This document shows, piece by piece, positions 36,617 to 46,131 of a stretch of DNA of 64,000 bases. The stretch comes from JANQSP01 sp965226095. Its GTDB lineage: Bacteria > Bdellovibrionota > Bdellovibrionia > Bdellovibrionales > UBA1609. The number at the start of each line of letters is the position of its first letter. The stretch's first letter is position 1. Below the pieces are notes generated by a model. The model searched no databases, was not told the origin of the DNA, and saw only the letters and a program-made list of their open reading frames with translations. The stretch covers positions 186,001-250,000 of the forward strand of contig OZ245336.1 in the NCBI GenBank assembly GCA_965226095.1. The letters run 5' to 3'. The position numbers and the translations under genes were made by a program.

Positions 36617-36985
36617 ATGATATCCAAAGAAGTCATTAATAAATGCCGTAAAAAACTATTAAACACCAAAACAGAACTTTTAAATCAATCCATTCAGGCG
36701 AAAAATAGTCTGGCCTTTTCTGAAAGCTCCAAAGGAGATGAAGCGGATCAAACAGTTCGACTCATGGCTGAAAAAGAGTTTCTCAACCGCAATGAAAGAA
36801 TTAATTTTCAACTGACAGAAGTGGAAATGGCCTTAGCCAAAATTGAACAAGGTTGTTATGGTTTATGCGAAGAAACCGGAGAACTAATTGAAACAAAAAG
36901 ATTGCTTGCCCTGCCTTGGACTTCACTCAGCATTGAAGGAGCAGAAATACGGGAAAGCTCCAAAAAAAAATTCGGCGGAAGATAA
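36617..36985 (+). CDS. DksA/TraR-family protein lacking the zinc-finger cysteines
   Basis: 122 residues: an N-terminal coiled coil (~5-75, with the acidic tip KGDEADQ) and a C-terminal globular part aligned with the DksA zinc finger (YGLCEETGELIETKRLLALPWTSLSIEGAE). Of the four zinc Cys positions only Cys84 is kept; the others are Thr87, Ser105 and Gly108. DksA-like proteins enter the RNA polymerase secondary channel. Loss of zinc-binding residues is known in some DksA paralogues, so function may persist. Strong ribosome site. Confidence 0.88.
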   Translation: MISKEVINKCRKKLLNTKTELLNQSIQAKNSLAFSESSKGDEADQTVRLMAEKEFLNRNERINFQLTEVEMALAKIEQGCYGLCEETGELIETKRLLALPWTSLSIEGAEIRESSKKKFGGR

Positions 36986-37008
36986 TTCTTAAACATCAGC
37001 ATTCATTG

Positions 37009-38013
37009 TCAGGTCAATAGTATCTGGCACAATTTATAAAGCAATCGAGCAGCATTTTGCCCATCCAACAAATAGCTCTTACTGGATGGCCCTGCCACCT
37101 CCACAAAATCAAAACCAATCAACTTTTTACCAGATTGCTTAAGTTTTAATAATAAATAACAGGTCTGCTCAAAACTCAAGCCACCAGGCACCGGTGTTCC
37201 GGTATGAGGAAACAAATGCGGCTGAAGGCCATCCACATCCAAAGAAATATACACCTGTTCAGGAAGTGTTTCCACAATCTTCTCCACAATAGATTGCCAT
37301 GTTTGACCTTCAAACAATTGAGACTTTATTTGAGAATCAAAAAATGTATGAATATTGCTGTTGGCTTGAATAAGTAAAAACTCTTCTTTGGAATAATCCC
37401 GAACCCCTACCTGGGTTAAAACAGTCGGTATCGGTTCACCATTGGATCGATCCATAATATTGTACATAACACTTGCATGAGAATGCTTAAAACCTTGATA
37501 GGCTTTTCTTAAATCAGCATGAGCATCTATATGAAGCAGGCCAAAATCTCCCTTATAAGCTTTGGAAAAGTACTGAATAGCTCCCTCAGAAACAGAATGA
37601 TCTCCTCCTACTAAACCAAACAATTTTCCATTCTCATGTATGTTCTGGCTTTCCTGAAACACCCAATCCCTCATTTGAGTACAAGCTACATTAACTTTAT
37701 CAATTAAAGCAGGAGGAAAACTTCCAGGAGCTTTCTCTTCCAATTGAATGATAGGTAAAGCCTCTTCCCTTGTTTTTTGATTTAAATCATAGACCCATTG
37801 TTCTGCTTTTTGGAAATAAATACCTTTATTCCTGACATCATCCCCTTCTATGGAAAAAAAATCCATCTGAGAAGAGGCAGAAGCAATCAGTTCCGGACCT
37901 TTTTCAGCACCACCACCAAAAGAAGCAGTGACCGACCAAGGCACAGCCAACAAAATGAGTTGAGCATTTTCATAAGAGGGGTTTTGACCAAAAAGGCTTA
38001 AACTTTCTTTCAT
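37009..38013 (-). CDS. Arginase/agmatinase-family ureohydrolase
   Basis: 334 residues with the three Mn2+-binding signatures: GGDHSVSEG, HIDAHADLR, and SLDVDGLQP. The enzyme hydrolyses a guanidino group, giving urea. Whether the substrate is arginine, agmatine or another compound cannot be read from these motifs. Arginine released from cyanophycin (genes at 26-30 kb) is a plausible source, by inference. Convergent with the DksA-like gene. Confidence 0.87.
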   Translation of the reverse strand: MKESLSLFGQNPSYENAQLILLAVPWSVTASFGGGAEKGPELIASASSQMDFFSIEGDDVRNKGIYFQKAEQWVYDLNQKTREEALPIIQLEEKAPGSFPPALIDKVNVACTQMRDWVFQESQNIHENGKLFGLVGGDHSVSEGAIQYFSKAYKGDFGLLHIDAHADLRKAYQGFKHSHASVMYNIMDRSNGEPIPTVLTQVGVRDYSKEEFLLIQANSNIHTFFDSQIKSQLFEGQTWQSIVEKIVETLPEQVYISLDVDGLQPHLFPHTGTPVPGGLSFEQTCYLLLKLKQSGKKLIGFDFVEVAGPSSKSYLLDGQNAARLLYKLCQILLT

Positions 38014-38119
38014 TCCTTCCCATTCTTGAAATAAAAACTTAAAAAATTCAAGTCAGTTCTTGATTTATTCTACAAATTGAGTCAGGTTTTTATCTACAAA
38101 AATAAAAAAGAGGAGCGTT

Positions 38120-39748
38120 ATGAAGCATTTTATTTACATCTTCCTAAGTTTATCTTTATCCCTATTCATTGCCTGTCAACCCAAACCTCAATCAACAAAA
38201 ACAACAAGCAATACAAGTACCAACAATAAGTTGGTGAGAAATTTTAACTCCGAACCGGATTCTTTACATCCCATTCGATCCACAGATGCTTATGCAAAAA
38301 TCATTCATGATCATGTTTTGGATTCTTTTTTAAAACGTAATCTGGATACCTTTGAATGGGATCCTTACCTAGCAGAAAAATGGACAGTGAGTGAAGATGG
38401 AAAAACTTTTACTTTCACTCTTCGAAAAAATGTTAAATGGCACGATGGCAAACCACTAACCGCTCAGGATGCAGTATTTTCCTTTAATGCCTATAAAGAT
38501 CCCTCCTTTGGAGGAGCTAGGTATGTTTCTTACTTTGAACATATTGAGTCTGCCACTATATTGGATGAATATCGTGTACAATTCAAAGCTAGTAAAACCT
38601 ATATTGGAAACCTGGAAACTATAGGTGAAACAATGAGAATCATTCCTGAGCACATTTATAAAGATAAAGAAAAAAAACTAAATAACACACTTATTGGTTC
38701 CGGCCCTTATAAGTTGAAAAAATATGACAAAAGTAAACAACTGATCCTTGAACAAAACCAAGCCTGGTGGGGAAGAAAGGTTAAAAATAATCTTTATCGG
38801 ATTAAAACAATCGTCTTTAAGTTTATTGAGAATGAAAATGACCAACTCATTCGTATGGCGGCGGGCGAGTTGGATTTCCTTGGATTGTCATCTGAAGCTT
38901 ATTATAAAAAAACCGATAAATCTCCTTGGGGAAAAACTGTTTTAAAAAAGAAAATCATAAACAAAGCTCCAGCCGGTTATTCATTTATCGCCTGGAATTT
39001 AAAAAACCAACTCTTTCAGGATAAGAAAGTTAGACAAGCATTAACTCATTTGGCCAATAGAAAATTAATGAATGAAAAGTTTCAGTATAGTCAGGCAAGG
39101 CTAGCCACCGGCCCCTGGTACCCATGGAGCGAATATGCGGATCCTTCCGTCTTACCTATCCCTTTTGATCCGGAACAAGCTCGCAGGCTTTTAAAAGAAG
39201 CTGGCTGGGAAGACACTGACAAAAACGGCATTTTAGATAAAGTCATCAACAATCAAAAAACAGAGTTTCGTTTCACACTCATTTTTCCAACCAAGGATTT
39301 TGAAAAATATTTTACACTCTATCAACAGGACTTAAAAAAAAGCGGTATTATTATGTCTCTTCGCTTTATGGATTGGCAGGCTTTTATAAAAAAAATGCAG
39401 GAAAAACAATTTACTGCTGTATCTTTAGCCTGGATAACATACACAACAGAAGTAGATCCCAAGCAAATATGGCATTCTGAATCAGCTATGAAAAAAGGAT
39501 CCAACTTCATCAGTTATTCCAATCCTCAAGTGGATCAATTGATTGATTCTGCACGTACAGAAATGAATAAAGAAAAACGGATAAAAATACTCAGACAGGT
39601 TTATAAAATGATCGCTGATGACGCCCCTTACTTGTTTCTATTCAGTAATCCTGTCAGATTTTATGCCCATAGTAAAAAAATGAAAATGGAAAAAGACACT
39701 TACAACTATGGTGTAGGCTTGGAATATTGGCAAATTTCACCGGAATAA
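38120..39748 (+). CDS. Peptide ABC transporter substrate-binding lipoprotein
   Basis: Family 5 solute-binding protein (OppA/DppA type), 542 residues, lipoprotein signal ending at Cys19 (FIAC). Typical signatures are DSLHPIRSTDAY, LRKNVKWHDGKPLTAQDAVFSF, and IGSGPYKLKKYD. It would deliver oligopeptides to the two permeases that follow 27 and ~1030 bases downstream. No ATPase gene is present in the window, so the complete importer needs one encoded elsewhere. Confidence 0.92.
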   Translation: MKHFIYIFLSLSLSLFIACQPKPQSTKTTSNTSTNNKLVRNFNSEPDSLHPIRSTDAYAKIIHDHVLDSFLKRNLDTFEWDPYLAEKWTVSEDGKTFTFTLRKNVKWHDGKPLTAQDAVFSFNAYKDPSFGGARYVSYFEHIESATILDEYRVQFKASKTYIGNLETIGETMRIIPEHIYKDKEKKLNNTLIGSGPYKLKKYDKSKQLILEQNQAWWGRKVKNNLYRIKTIVFKFIENENDQLIRMAAGELDFLGLSSEAYYKKTDKSPWGKTVLKKKIINKAPAGYSFIAWNLKNQLFQDKKVRQALTHLANRKLMNEKFQYSQARLATGPWYPWSEYADPSVLPIPFDPEQARRLLKEAGWEDTDKNGILDKVINNQKTEFRFTLIFPTKDFEKYFTLYQQDLKKSGIIMSLRFMDWQAFIKKMQEKQFTAVSLAWITYTTEVDPKQIWHSESAMKKGSNFISYSNPQVDQLIDSARTEMNKEKRIKILRQVYKMIADDAPYLFLFSNPVRFYAHSKKMKMEKDTYNYGVGLEYWQISPE

Positions 39749-39775
39749 AATTATTCATTAAAAAATTGGAATAAT

Positions 39776-40780
39776 ATGAAAAAGTATCTCATCAAAAGAC
39801 TCTTAACCATTATTCCCACTCTTTTTGGTATCACCTTGGTTTGCTTTGTTGTTATCAACATGGCTCCCGGCGGTCCTATTGAAAGAAAATTACTTCAATT
39901 AAAATTCTCTGGCACTATTCAAACGGATTCCGAAGAGTTTGAAGAATTAGTTACCAACATGAAAAAACAATATGGATTTGATAAACCTGTGTTGGTCCGC
40001 TATGGACTGTGGCTGAAAAACATTGTCACTTTGGATTTTGGAGAAAGTTTTACTTACGAAGAACCTGCTATGAAAGTCATTATTTCAAAATTTCCGGTAT
40101 CACTTCAATTTGGTATTATCTCCCTGATTTTAACTTACCTGGTATGTATTTTCCTGGGCATTGCAAAGGCTGTTAGGGAAGATAGCTCTTTTGATATCAT
40201 AAGCACTTTTACATTGCTCATCATGTACGCCATTCCTCCTTTGGTGTTAGGAATTTTATTAAAAACCTATCTCACCGGAGGAGGATTTATGAATGTGTTC
40301 CCGGTTGGAGATCTCTATTCTGATCAATATTTTGATAAAGATTTTTTTGGAAAAGTGTTGGATAGAATACACCACTTTGTCTTACCACTTATTTGTTATA
40401 TGCTTGGGCACTTTACCATCCTGACTTTCTTAACTAAAAATTCTCTGATTAATGAAATTCGCCTGGATTATATAAGAACTGCTAAAGCCAAAGGATTAAA
40501 ACAAAAAACAATTATTTATAAACATGCTTTACGAAATGCTCTTATTCCTATTGTCACTTCTCTAGCTCATTTTCTCGCAATATTTTTTGCAGGATCTTTA
40601 ATTGTTGAAAAACTTTTTACCTTGGATGGCATTGGTCTATTGGGATACAACTCTGTGATCAATAGAGACTACCAAGTGCTGATGGCTCTTATTTTCTTTC
40701 AATCTTTTTTAGCACTGGCCGGACGACTGATTACTGATATGGCATATGTACTAGTGGATCCAAGGATTGATTTCTCATGA
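39776..40780 (+). CDS. Peptide ABC transporter permease, OppB/DppB type
   Basis: 334 residues, six membrane segments. N-terminal motif YLIKRLLTIIPTLFGITLVCF and the cytoplasmic EAA-like loop RTAKAKGLKQKTIIYKHALRNAL that contacts the ATPase are present. The next permease overlaps by 4 bases. Confidence 0.93.
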   Translation: MKKYLIKRLLTIIPTLFGITLVCFVVINMAPGGPIERKLLQLKFSGTIQTDSEEFEELVTNMKKQYGFDKPVLVRYGLWLKNIVTLDFGESFTYEEPAMKVIISKFPVSLQFGIISLILTYLVCIFLGIAKAVREDSSFDIISTFTLLIMYAIPPLVLGILLKTYLTGGGFMNVFPVGDLYSDQYFDKDFFGKVLDRIHHFVLPLICYMLGHFTILTFLTKNSLINEIRLDYIRTAKAKGLKQKTIIYKHALRNALIPIVTSLAHFLAIFFAGSLIVEKLFTLDGIGLLGYNSVINRDYQVLMALIFFQSFLALAGRLITDMAYVLVDPRIDFS

Positions 40781-41805
40781 TAGAAAAATGGATTAAAAAT
40801 AAAGAAACTTTAAAACGATGGAGAAAATTCAAATCCTATAAGAAAAGTGTTGTCGCCTGTTATTGTCTGCTATTTTGCATTTTTATTAGTACAACCGCAG
40901 AAGTATGGACCAATAATAAACCTATTGTCTTACTTTATGAAAATCACCTTTACTTCCCTGCTTTTGTTCAATATCACCCCTCTGATCTAAAATTACAAAG
41001 CACAGCCAGTATTATTAACTACCGCATCTTACCTCAAAATAAAATGCAATGGGCTCTATGGCCTCTTATTAGATGGAACCCTCTGGAATCCAATATAAAT
41101 GTGGACACATACCCTTCTCCTCCTTCCAACGACAACTGGTTGGGAACAGACGATAGAGGCAGAGATGTACTGGCTCGATTGATTTACGGGTTTCGGTTCA
41201 GCATTGGTTTTGCCATCCTAGCTTGGTTTTTTTCCTATTTGATAGGTACAATTCTGGGGGCACTGATGGGCTTTTTAGGAGGGCTCACTGATCTGATTGG
41301 ACAAAGATGTGTAGAAATCATGGAAACCGTACCTTTCCTCTTATTACTCATTACCTTGGTAGATTTACTAGGAGGGGCCTCCTTCTGGCTCCTAGTGGCT
41401 TTTCTCGCCTTTTTCAGATGGGTTAATATTTCTTATTATATTCGAGCAGAATTTTTAGCACTCAGAAAAAGAGAATTTGTAGATGTGTGCCGTGTACAAG
41501 GCATGCCTACGTTAAGAATCATCTTTAAGCATATTCTTCCTAATGCACTTAATCCCATTCTCACTTTTTCTCCTTTTTCCATCTCCGGGTTGATCTCCGT
41601 ACTGGCTATCTTAGATTATCTAGGTTTTGGTTTGCCACCACCCACTCCTTCATGGGGAGAATTACTTTTACAAGCTGAAAAATATTTTACAATCGCCTGG
41701 TGGTTGGCTGTGTTCCCTTCCATAGCTTTGGTATTTACTCTACTGAATTTAATTTTCATTGGAAATGGTATCCAAAATGCTTTTGATCCTCGTAAAACTA
41801 CTTAA
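40777..41805 (+). CDS. Peptide ABC transporter permease, OppC/DppC type
   Basis: 342 residues. NWLGTDDRGRDVLARLIYG is the classic DppC signature, followed by five membrane segments and the EAA loop DVCRVQGMPTLRIIFKHILPNAL. A long periplasmic insertion (~45-110) is larger than in DppC and resembles YejE-type permeases. Overlaps the upstream permease by 4 bases. Confidence 0.93.
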   Translation: MIEKWIKNKETLKRWRKFKSYKKSVVACYCLLFCIFISTTAEVWTNNKPIVLLYENHLYFPAFVQYHPSDLKLQSTASIINYRILPQNKMQWALWPLIRWNPLESNINVDTYPSPPSNDNWLGTDDRGRDVLARLIYGFRFSIGFAILAWFFSYLIGTILGALMGFLGGLTDLIGQRCVEIMETVPFLLLLITLVDLLGGASFWLLVAFLAFFRWVNISYYIRAEFLALRKREFVDVCRVQGMPTLRIIFKHILPNALNPILTFSPFSISGLISVLAILDYLGFGLPPPTPSWGELLLQAEKYFTIAWWLAVFPSIALVFTLLNLIFIGNGIQNAFDPRKTT

Positions 41806-41863
41806 AAAATCAGATCTGATTTTTGATAGATTTTTAAATATAAAATATGCTAAATTAACGAAC

Positions 41864-42586
41864 ATGTTTAAAGCATTTGTTATCTCAAGTTTTGTTTCAC
41901 TAATTTTTTTTACAGGATCTTTCTTTAATAAAGCCTGTGCCAGTCCTCCTTCAGCTACAAACGAAGCATCTTCTTTTGAACAAGCAGTTGATCACCTTCA
42001 TAAAAAAGAATTCGAACAGGCTCAAACAATACTTATGAAACTCTTGGAGGAAAAGCCAAATTCTATTCCCTTGCTATATAATCTGGGTCTGACTTTCTAT
42101 CAGCAAAAAAAACAAGCTGAAGCTCGTGCCTACTGGCGGCGAGCAATATTCAATAATCCATATAATACCAAGGTACTAGCCAGCTTAAAACACATTGGAG
42201 ATACACTTCCTTTCTGGCTAACATGGCCTTCTGACATTGTATGGGCTATCCAGTTTTTGCTATGGGCCAGTTTTGTTTTTTTGATCTATAAAAAAAAATT
42301 TCTCGTGCTCTCCCGAATTTGGCCCATGCTAGCGATCCCCATACAAGTTATCAGTTTATTATATTTTTATCCTCGTACACAAAATTATGCCACTTTAGTT
42401 CAAAATACCTCTTTGCATAGCGATTCCAACTCATCTGCTCCTGTTTTATTTGAACAAAAAGCCGGTGTTCTTTTAAAAATAAAAAAAACAAAAAACAATT
42501 GGAGCTACGTTATTTTATCTGATATAAAAGAAGGATGGATCCCTTCAGAGTTTTTAATCCCTTTAAAAAACACAGATAAAACATGA
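41864..42586 (+). CDS. TPR and SH3-like domain membrane protein (BatE-like)
   Basis: About 240 residues from the ATG at 41864 (a longer frame starts inside the permease). A signal or membrane segment (~3-22), TPR repeats (FEQAVDHLHKKEFEQAQTIL and SIPLLYNLGLTFYQQKKQAEARAYW), two membrane segments around 130-175, then a bacterial SH3-like domain (VLLKIKKTKNNWSYVILSDIKEGWIPSEFL). This layout resembles BatE of the Bat aerotolerance cluster, but no other bat genes are adjacent. Confidence 0.72.
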   Translation: MFKAFVISSFVSLIFFTGSFFNKACASPPSATNEASSFEQAVDHLHKKEFEQAQTILMKLLEEKPNSIPLLYNLGLTFYQQKKQAEARAYWRRAIFNNPYNTKVLASLKHIGDTLPFWLTWPSDIVWAIQFLLWASFVFLIYKKKFLVLSRIWPMLAIPIQVISLLYFYPRTQNYATLVQNTSLHSDSNSSAPVLFEQKAGVLLKIKKTKNNWSYVILSDIKEGWIPSEFLIPLKNTDKT

Positions 42587-42615
42587 GTGAATCTCATTAA
42601 GGAAAGAAGATAGTA

Positions 42616-43122
42616 ATGATTGATTTTTTATGGAAAAGCTTCTTTAATCAGGAAGAAGAAAGCCAGGAAGAAATATTAAAATCCAATCCCTTGTTTTTAT
42701 CTTTAAAAGAAAAAGAACTTAAACTTATTTTCAATCTATTGCATCAACGTAAATTTGCCCCTGGAGAGTTTATCTTCCAAACCGGTAAAGGTCTTGGTAT
42801 GTATATTCTACTAAGCGGCAAAGTACATATCTTACACCAAGCCGACAATCACAGGGAACCGACAGTCATTTCACAACTAAAAACCGGAGATTTTTTTGGA
42901 GAACTAGCCTTAGTACAGGAAAAAGGACATTACAATGTTTCCGCTCAAGCAATAGAACCTGCTAATTTACTGGCATTTCTTAGACCGGATTTAATAAGCC
43001 TGGCAGAAAAAAATCCCTCTATCGGAGTGAAAATTCTTTTCAATCTTGGAAACATTTTAGGAGAGCGTTTACAAAAATCTGGTGAGAAACTTATTCAACT
43101 CAGTCAAAAAATGGACAGCTAA
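42616..43122 (+). CDS. Cyclic-nucleotide-binding-domain protein
   Basis: 168 residues. The cNMP-binding beta roll spans ~30-140 with FAPGEFIFQTGKGLGMYILLSGKV and the phosphate-cassette region TGDFFGELALVQE, where the usual Arg/Ser after FGE-x-x-L is not conserved (LVQEKGHYNVSAQA). No DNA-binding domain follows. It may control the membrane protein whose start codon overlaps its stop (TAATG). Confidence 0.85.
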   Translation: MIDFLWKSFFNQEEESQEEILKSNPLFLSLKEKELKLIFNLLHQRKFAPGEFIFQTGKGLGMYILLSGKVHILHQADNHREPTVISQLKTGDFFGELALVQEKGHYNVSAQAIEPANLLAFLRPDLISLAEKNPSIGVKILFNLGNILGERLQKSGEKLIQLSQKMDS

Positions 43123-44180
43123 TGCTCAGCCTGACATTGGAACAAAAGCATCGACTAAACCGTATAAATATCATAAGATTACTCGTCTTTCTAGGTTTGT
43201 TAACAGCTATCATTAGCCTCATGGTGTTAGTTAATAATCTGTTTATTTGTCTTTTATTAGCTTTTATTATCAGTTACTTGACCCGCCCTTTAATTTTTCA
43301 ATTGGAAAGATACGGCTTAAGTTACAACCTATCATTGATACTTATTTTTTTAATAGGTTTTATTACCGTTTTCCTCCTGGGAATTTTGATTTTTCCTTTC
43401 ATATCCGAACAGGTACTGAGTTTACAGAAAGAATGGCCTCGTTACTTCAAAGGACTTGTTAGTCTGATTGAAACTATTGAACAAAAAATCCAAAGTTTTA
43501 TAAGCGTAAATATCAACCTAAAGGACATAGCTGAACAAAAACTCCTGTTTTACGGACAAAAAATATTAAAGGACTCCCCTGCCATATTTTTACAAGGAAC
43601 AAGCATACTCTTATTAGCTCCTTTCTTGGCTTTTTTCATGCTCAAAGATGGTCACAAAATTTCTAAACGATTTATGGTACTGGTTCCAAACAACCTGTTT
43701 GAAATGGTTGTGGAACTTCAATACAAAATCAACCAACAGGTAGGTCAATTTGTAAGAGCCAGATTTTTAGAAGCCTTTATTGTGGGCCTGGTAACCTTTA
43801 TCGGTCTCAGCCTTATTTCTTTTCCCTTTGCCGCTTTACTGGGAGGTTTTGCCGGACTTACTAATCTTATTCCTTATATAGGACCAATTATTGGAGGCAT
43901 CCCTGCTATAGTTATTGCTTTAGTTAATAACTATCACACATTGGATTTAACACTGGTGATTGGAGTTTATTTCGTTGCACAATTGATAGATAACAGTATT
44001 TTAATACCCATACTAGTCGCTCGTATTGTTAACTTACACCCAGTAACTGTTGTGTTGTTAATTATCCTAGGTGGCCAATTTATGGGCATTCTAGGAATGA
44101 TAATTATCATTCCTCTAGCCAATGCTTTAAAGGTCACTTTTCTTTCAGTTTATGAACATCTTACTCGGTTTAAAACTTGA
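43122..44180 (+). CDS. AI-2E family transporter (PerM/YhhT-like)
   Basis: 352 residues, about eight membrane segments. The family's central signature FLAFFMLKDG and the later NLIPYIGPIIGGIPAIV ... DNSILIPILVARIVNLHPVTV ... are clear. Substrate of this group varies and is not predictable. Translationally coupled to the cNMP-binding protein. Confidence 0.9.
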   Translation: MLSLTLEQKHRLNRINIIRLLVFLGLLTAIISLMVLVNNLFICLLLAFIISYLTRPLIFQLERYGLSYNLSLILIFLIGFITVFLLGILIFPFISEQVLSLQKEWPRYFKGLVSLIETIEQKIQSFISVNINLKDIAEQKLLFYGQKILKDSPAIFLQGTSILLLAPFLAFFMLKDGHKISKRFMVLVPNNLFEMVVELQYKINQQVGQFVRARFLEAFIVGLVTFIGLSLISFPFAALLGGFAGLTNLIPYIGPIIGGIPAIVIALVNNYHTLDLTLVIGVYFVAQLIDNSILIPILVARIVNLHPVTVVLLIILGGQFMGILGMIIIIPLANALKVTFLSVYEHLTRFKT

Positions 44181-44221
44181 AACTCTTTGACTTATTTCAT
44201 ATAAATATTTAAAACATTTGA

Positions 44222-44899
44222 ATGATTATATTTTTATTTACTATTTTAGTATTAAGTTCCGGTTGTCAAACAGCTCCGCCCTTAAGTAAAAAACCCACTG
44301 ATAAAGAATTATTTAAATACGCAAATTATCTTAAAAAACAATCTTCTTACCTAGAAGCTTTAGAACATTTTAAACAACTCCGTGGTCGTTTTCTGTATTC
44401 TCCTTTAGCAAAAGAAGCTGACTTAGCAATAGCAGATATTTATTTTCAACAAAAAGACTGGATTCAGGCTGTACAGGCTTACAAATTTTTTTATGAACGA
44501 CATCCAAAACATCCTCAAAATGACAGGGTATCTTTTTATCTGGCTTTATCTTATTTTCATCAACTTCCTTCCACTCCAGATCGGGATTTAAGCTTATCTA
44601 CTGAAACTATCAAATATTTCGACCAACACTTAAAACATTTTCCAGCAAGCACTTATAAAAAAGAAGCAACAGATCACAAAAACAAAGTGCTCCTATTACT
44701 GGCTCAAAAAGAGTGGATGATTGCTAAATTTCACATCCGACAGAATCGGGAAAAATCCGCACTACCCTATGTAAAAAAACTTTTGAAAAAGTATTCTAAC
44801 CTTCTTTCATCCAATTCATCTAAAAAATCCAAGCTACCTTCTATTACAGAAATAAAAGTTTTTATTAAAAAATGGGAAAGTAATAACAAAGGAAGTTAA
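44222..44899 (+). CDS. BamD-like TPR lipoprotein
   Basis: 225 residues; short lipoprotein signal ending at Cys15 (LSSGC) without the usual basic N-terminus. TPR units follow: ALEHFKQLRGRFLYSPLAKEADLAIADIYFQQKDWIQAVQAYKFFYERHPKHP is the BamD/YfiO pattern. BamD is the essential lipoprotein of the outer-membrane protein assembly machine. The ATG directly follows an in-frame TGA and has no strong ribosome site. Downstream is a TPR gene with an unusual start, 2 bases away. Confidence 0.8.
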   Translation: MIIFLFTILVLSSGCQTAPPLSKKPTDKELFKYANYLKKQSSYLEALEHFKQLRGRFLYSPLAKEADLAIADIYFQQKDWIQAVQAYKFFYERHPKHPQNDRVSFYLALSYFHQLPSTPDRDLSLSTETIKYFDQHLKHFPASTYKKEATDHKNKVLLLLAQKEWMIAKFHIRQNREKSALPYVKKLLKKYSNLLSSNSSKKSKLPSITEIKVFIKKWESNNKGS

Positions 44900-44901
44900 A
44901 A

Positions 44902-45549
44902 ATTAACACATCTGAAAAAGACAACAATTACTTAACAGCTAAAAAGCTTTTTAAAGAAAATAAATGGAAAGCCACACAAAGTTTTTTAGAAAAAGCTCTT
45001 CAGGAACCTGGCAATAGCACTTCGGAAGTATATCATCTTTTAGGTCTAAGTTATTATCATCAGGATTATTTGCACTTCGCTGCCAAATATTTACAGAAGG
45101 CCTGTCAAATAAAATCAGAACCAGAATATTTATTGAACCTTTGTATTATTCTAAATGATTTAGGACGCTACGCTGAAGGACAAGAAGCCTATGAACAAGC
45201 GATGCATTGGCAAAACAAAACGGGAGAACAACAGTGGAAGAATGATTTAGCAGCACAACATTTTCACACTGCAAAGCTTTATTTAAAAAAAGAAAACCTC
45301 CAAATGGCTTTAGAGGAATATTTAAAAGCCCTTAGTCTTCAACCACAAAATATTTTAGAGCATATTCAATTTACTCGGATTTTATGGAAATTAGAACAAA
45401 AAAAACAAGCTATCGAACATTTACAAAATATTATTTCTCATTCCCCACAAATAGCAGAAGCACATCTTTTATTAGCTAGTTGGCAAACAGAAGATAAGAT
45501 TTCTCCGACTTCAGTAAACAATAAAACACTAAAATCTAATTTTATATAA
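44902..45549 (+). CDS. TPR protein with apparent AUU start codon
   Basis: The TPR sequence is continuous from codon ~8 (YLTAKKLFKENKWKATQSFLEKAL, then VYHLLGLSYYHQDYLHFAAKYLQKA) to the C-terminal IAEAHLLLASWQ. The first in-frame TTG (45070) lies in the middle of a TPR helix, and no ATG, GTG or TTG exists between it and the in-frame stop at 44884. The only well-placed codon is ATT at 44902, with AGGAAG ending 6 bases upstream. About 215 residues. Possible alternative: -1 frameshifting from the bamD-like gene. Function unknown; no signal peptide. Confidence 0.68.
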   Translation: MNTSEKDNNYLTAKKLFKENKWKATQSFLEKALQEPGNSTSEVYHLLGLSYYHQDYLHFAAKYLQKACQIKSEPEYLLNLCIILNDLGRYAEGQEAYEQAMHWQNKTGEQQWKNDLAAQHFHTAKLYLKKENLQMALEEYLKALSLQPQNILEHIQFTRILWKLEQKKQAIEHLQNIISHSPQIAEAHLLLASWQTEDKISPTSVNNKTLKSNFI

Positions 45550-45559
45550 AGGAGTAAAT

Positions 45560-46066
45560 ATGAAGAAAGGTCTTATTCCCTTTTTAAGCAAAAATGAAAT
45601 TAACAAAATTATTGATAAATTAGTTAAAGAAGTACAAAGAGATTATGTTGATACGGAACTAATTCTTATTTGTCCTTTAAAAGGACCAATATTTTTTCTA
45701 TCAGATTTTATTCGTAAAATAAAACTGGATGTTCGAATAGATTTTGTTTTTATTGAAAATTTAGGTAAAGATAATCTCAGAATTAAAAAAGATTTGTCAT
45801 TGGATATAAAAGGAAAACATGTTCTTATTGTAGAGGAAATCATTGACTCTGGCTTAACCTTACAATTTTTAATAGAACGTTTAAAACTATCAGAACCGGC
45901 ATCTTTAAAATCTGTTGTTTTATTAGATAAAATTTCACATCGAAAAACCTTGATACATTTGGATTACGTAGGACTTGTGATTGATGACCGATTTATTGTA
46001 GGTTATGGAATGGACATGGATGAAGAATCCAGACATTATCCTGATATATACCATTTAGGACAATAA
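45560..46066 (+). CDS. hpt: Hypoxanthine phosphoribosyltransferase
   Basis: Purine salvage enzyme that makes IMP/GMP from hypoxanthine/guanine and PRPP. The PRPP loop VLIVEEIIDSGLTL is near residues 94-107, and VGLVIDDRFIVGYGMDMDE near the end is the base-binding signature. 168 residues, normal. AAAGGAG ribosome site; 10 bases after the TPR gene. Confidence 0.92.
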   Translation: MKKGLIPFLSKNEINKIIDKLVKEVQRDYVDTELILICPLKGPIFFLSDFIRKIKLDVRIDFVFIENLGKDNLRIKKDLSLDIKGKHVLIVEEIIDSGLTLQFLIERLKLSEPASLKSVVLLDKISHRKTLIHLDYVGLVIDDRFIVGYGMDMDEESRHYPDIYHLGQ

Positions 46067-46131
46067 ATAATAGAAAAACAGGAAACTTGACAGGTATTCT
46101 TTTTTTATTACTATATACTTAAAACAGATCA

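Noticed and set aside
39776..41805. Complete peptide importer operon
   Set aside because: Binding protein and both permeases are present but no ATPase gene follows; the next genes are unrelated.
44880..44905. Programmed -1 frameshift joining the BamD-like and TPR genes
   Set aside because: No classic X-XXY-YYZ slippery site or following stem is visible, and the ATT with a spaced ribosome site is a simpler explanation. Kept only as an alternative.
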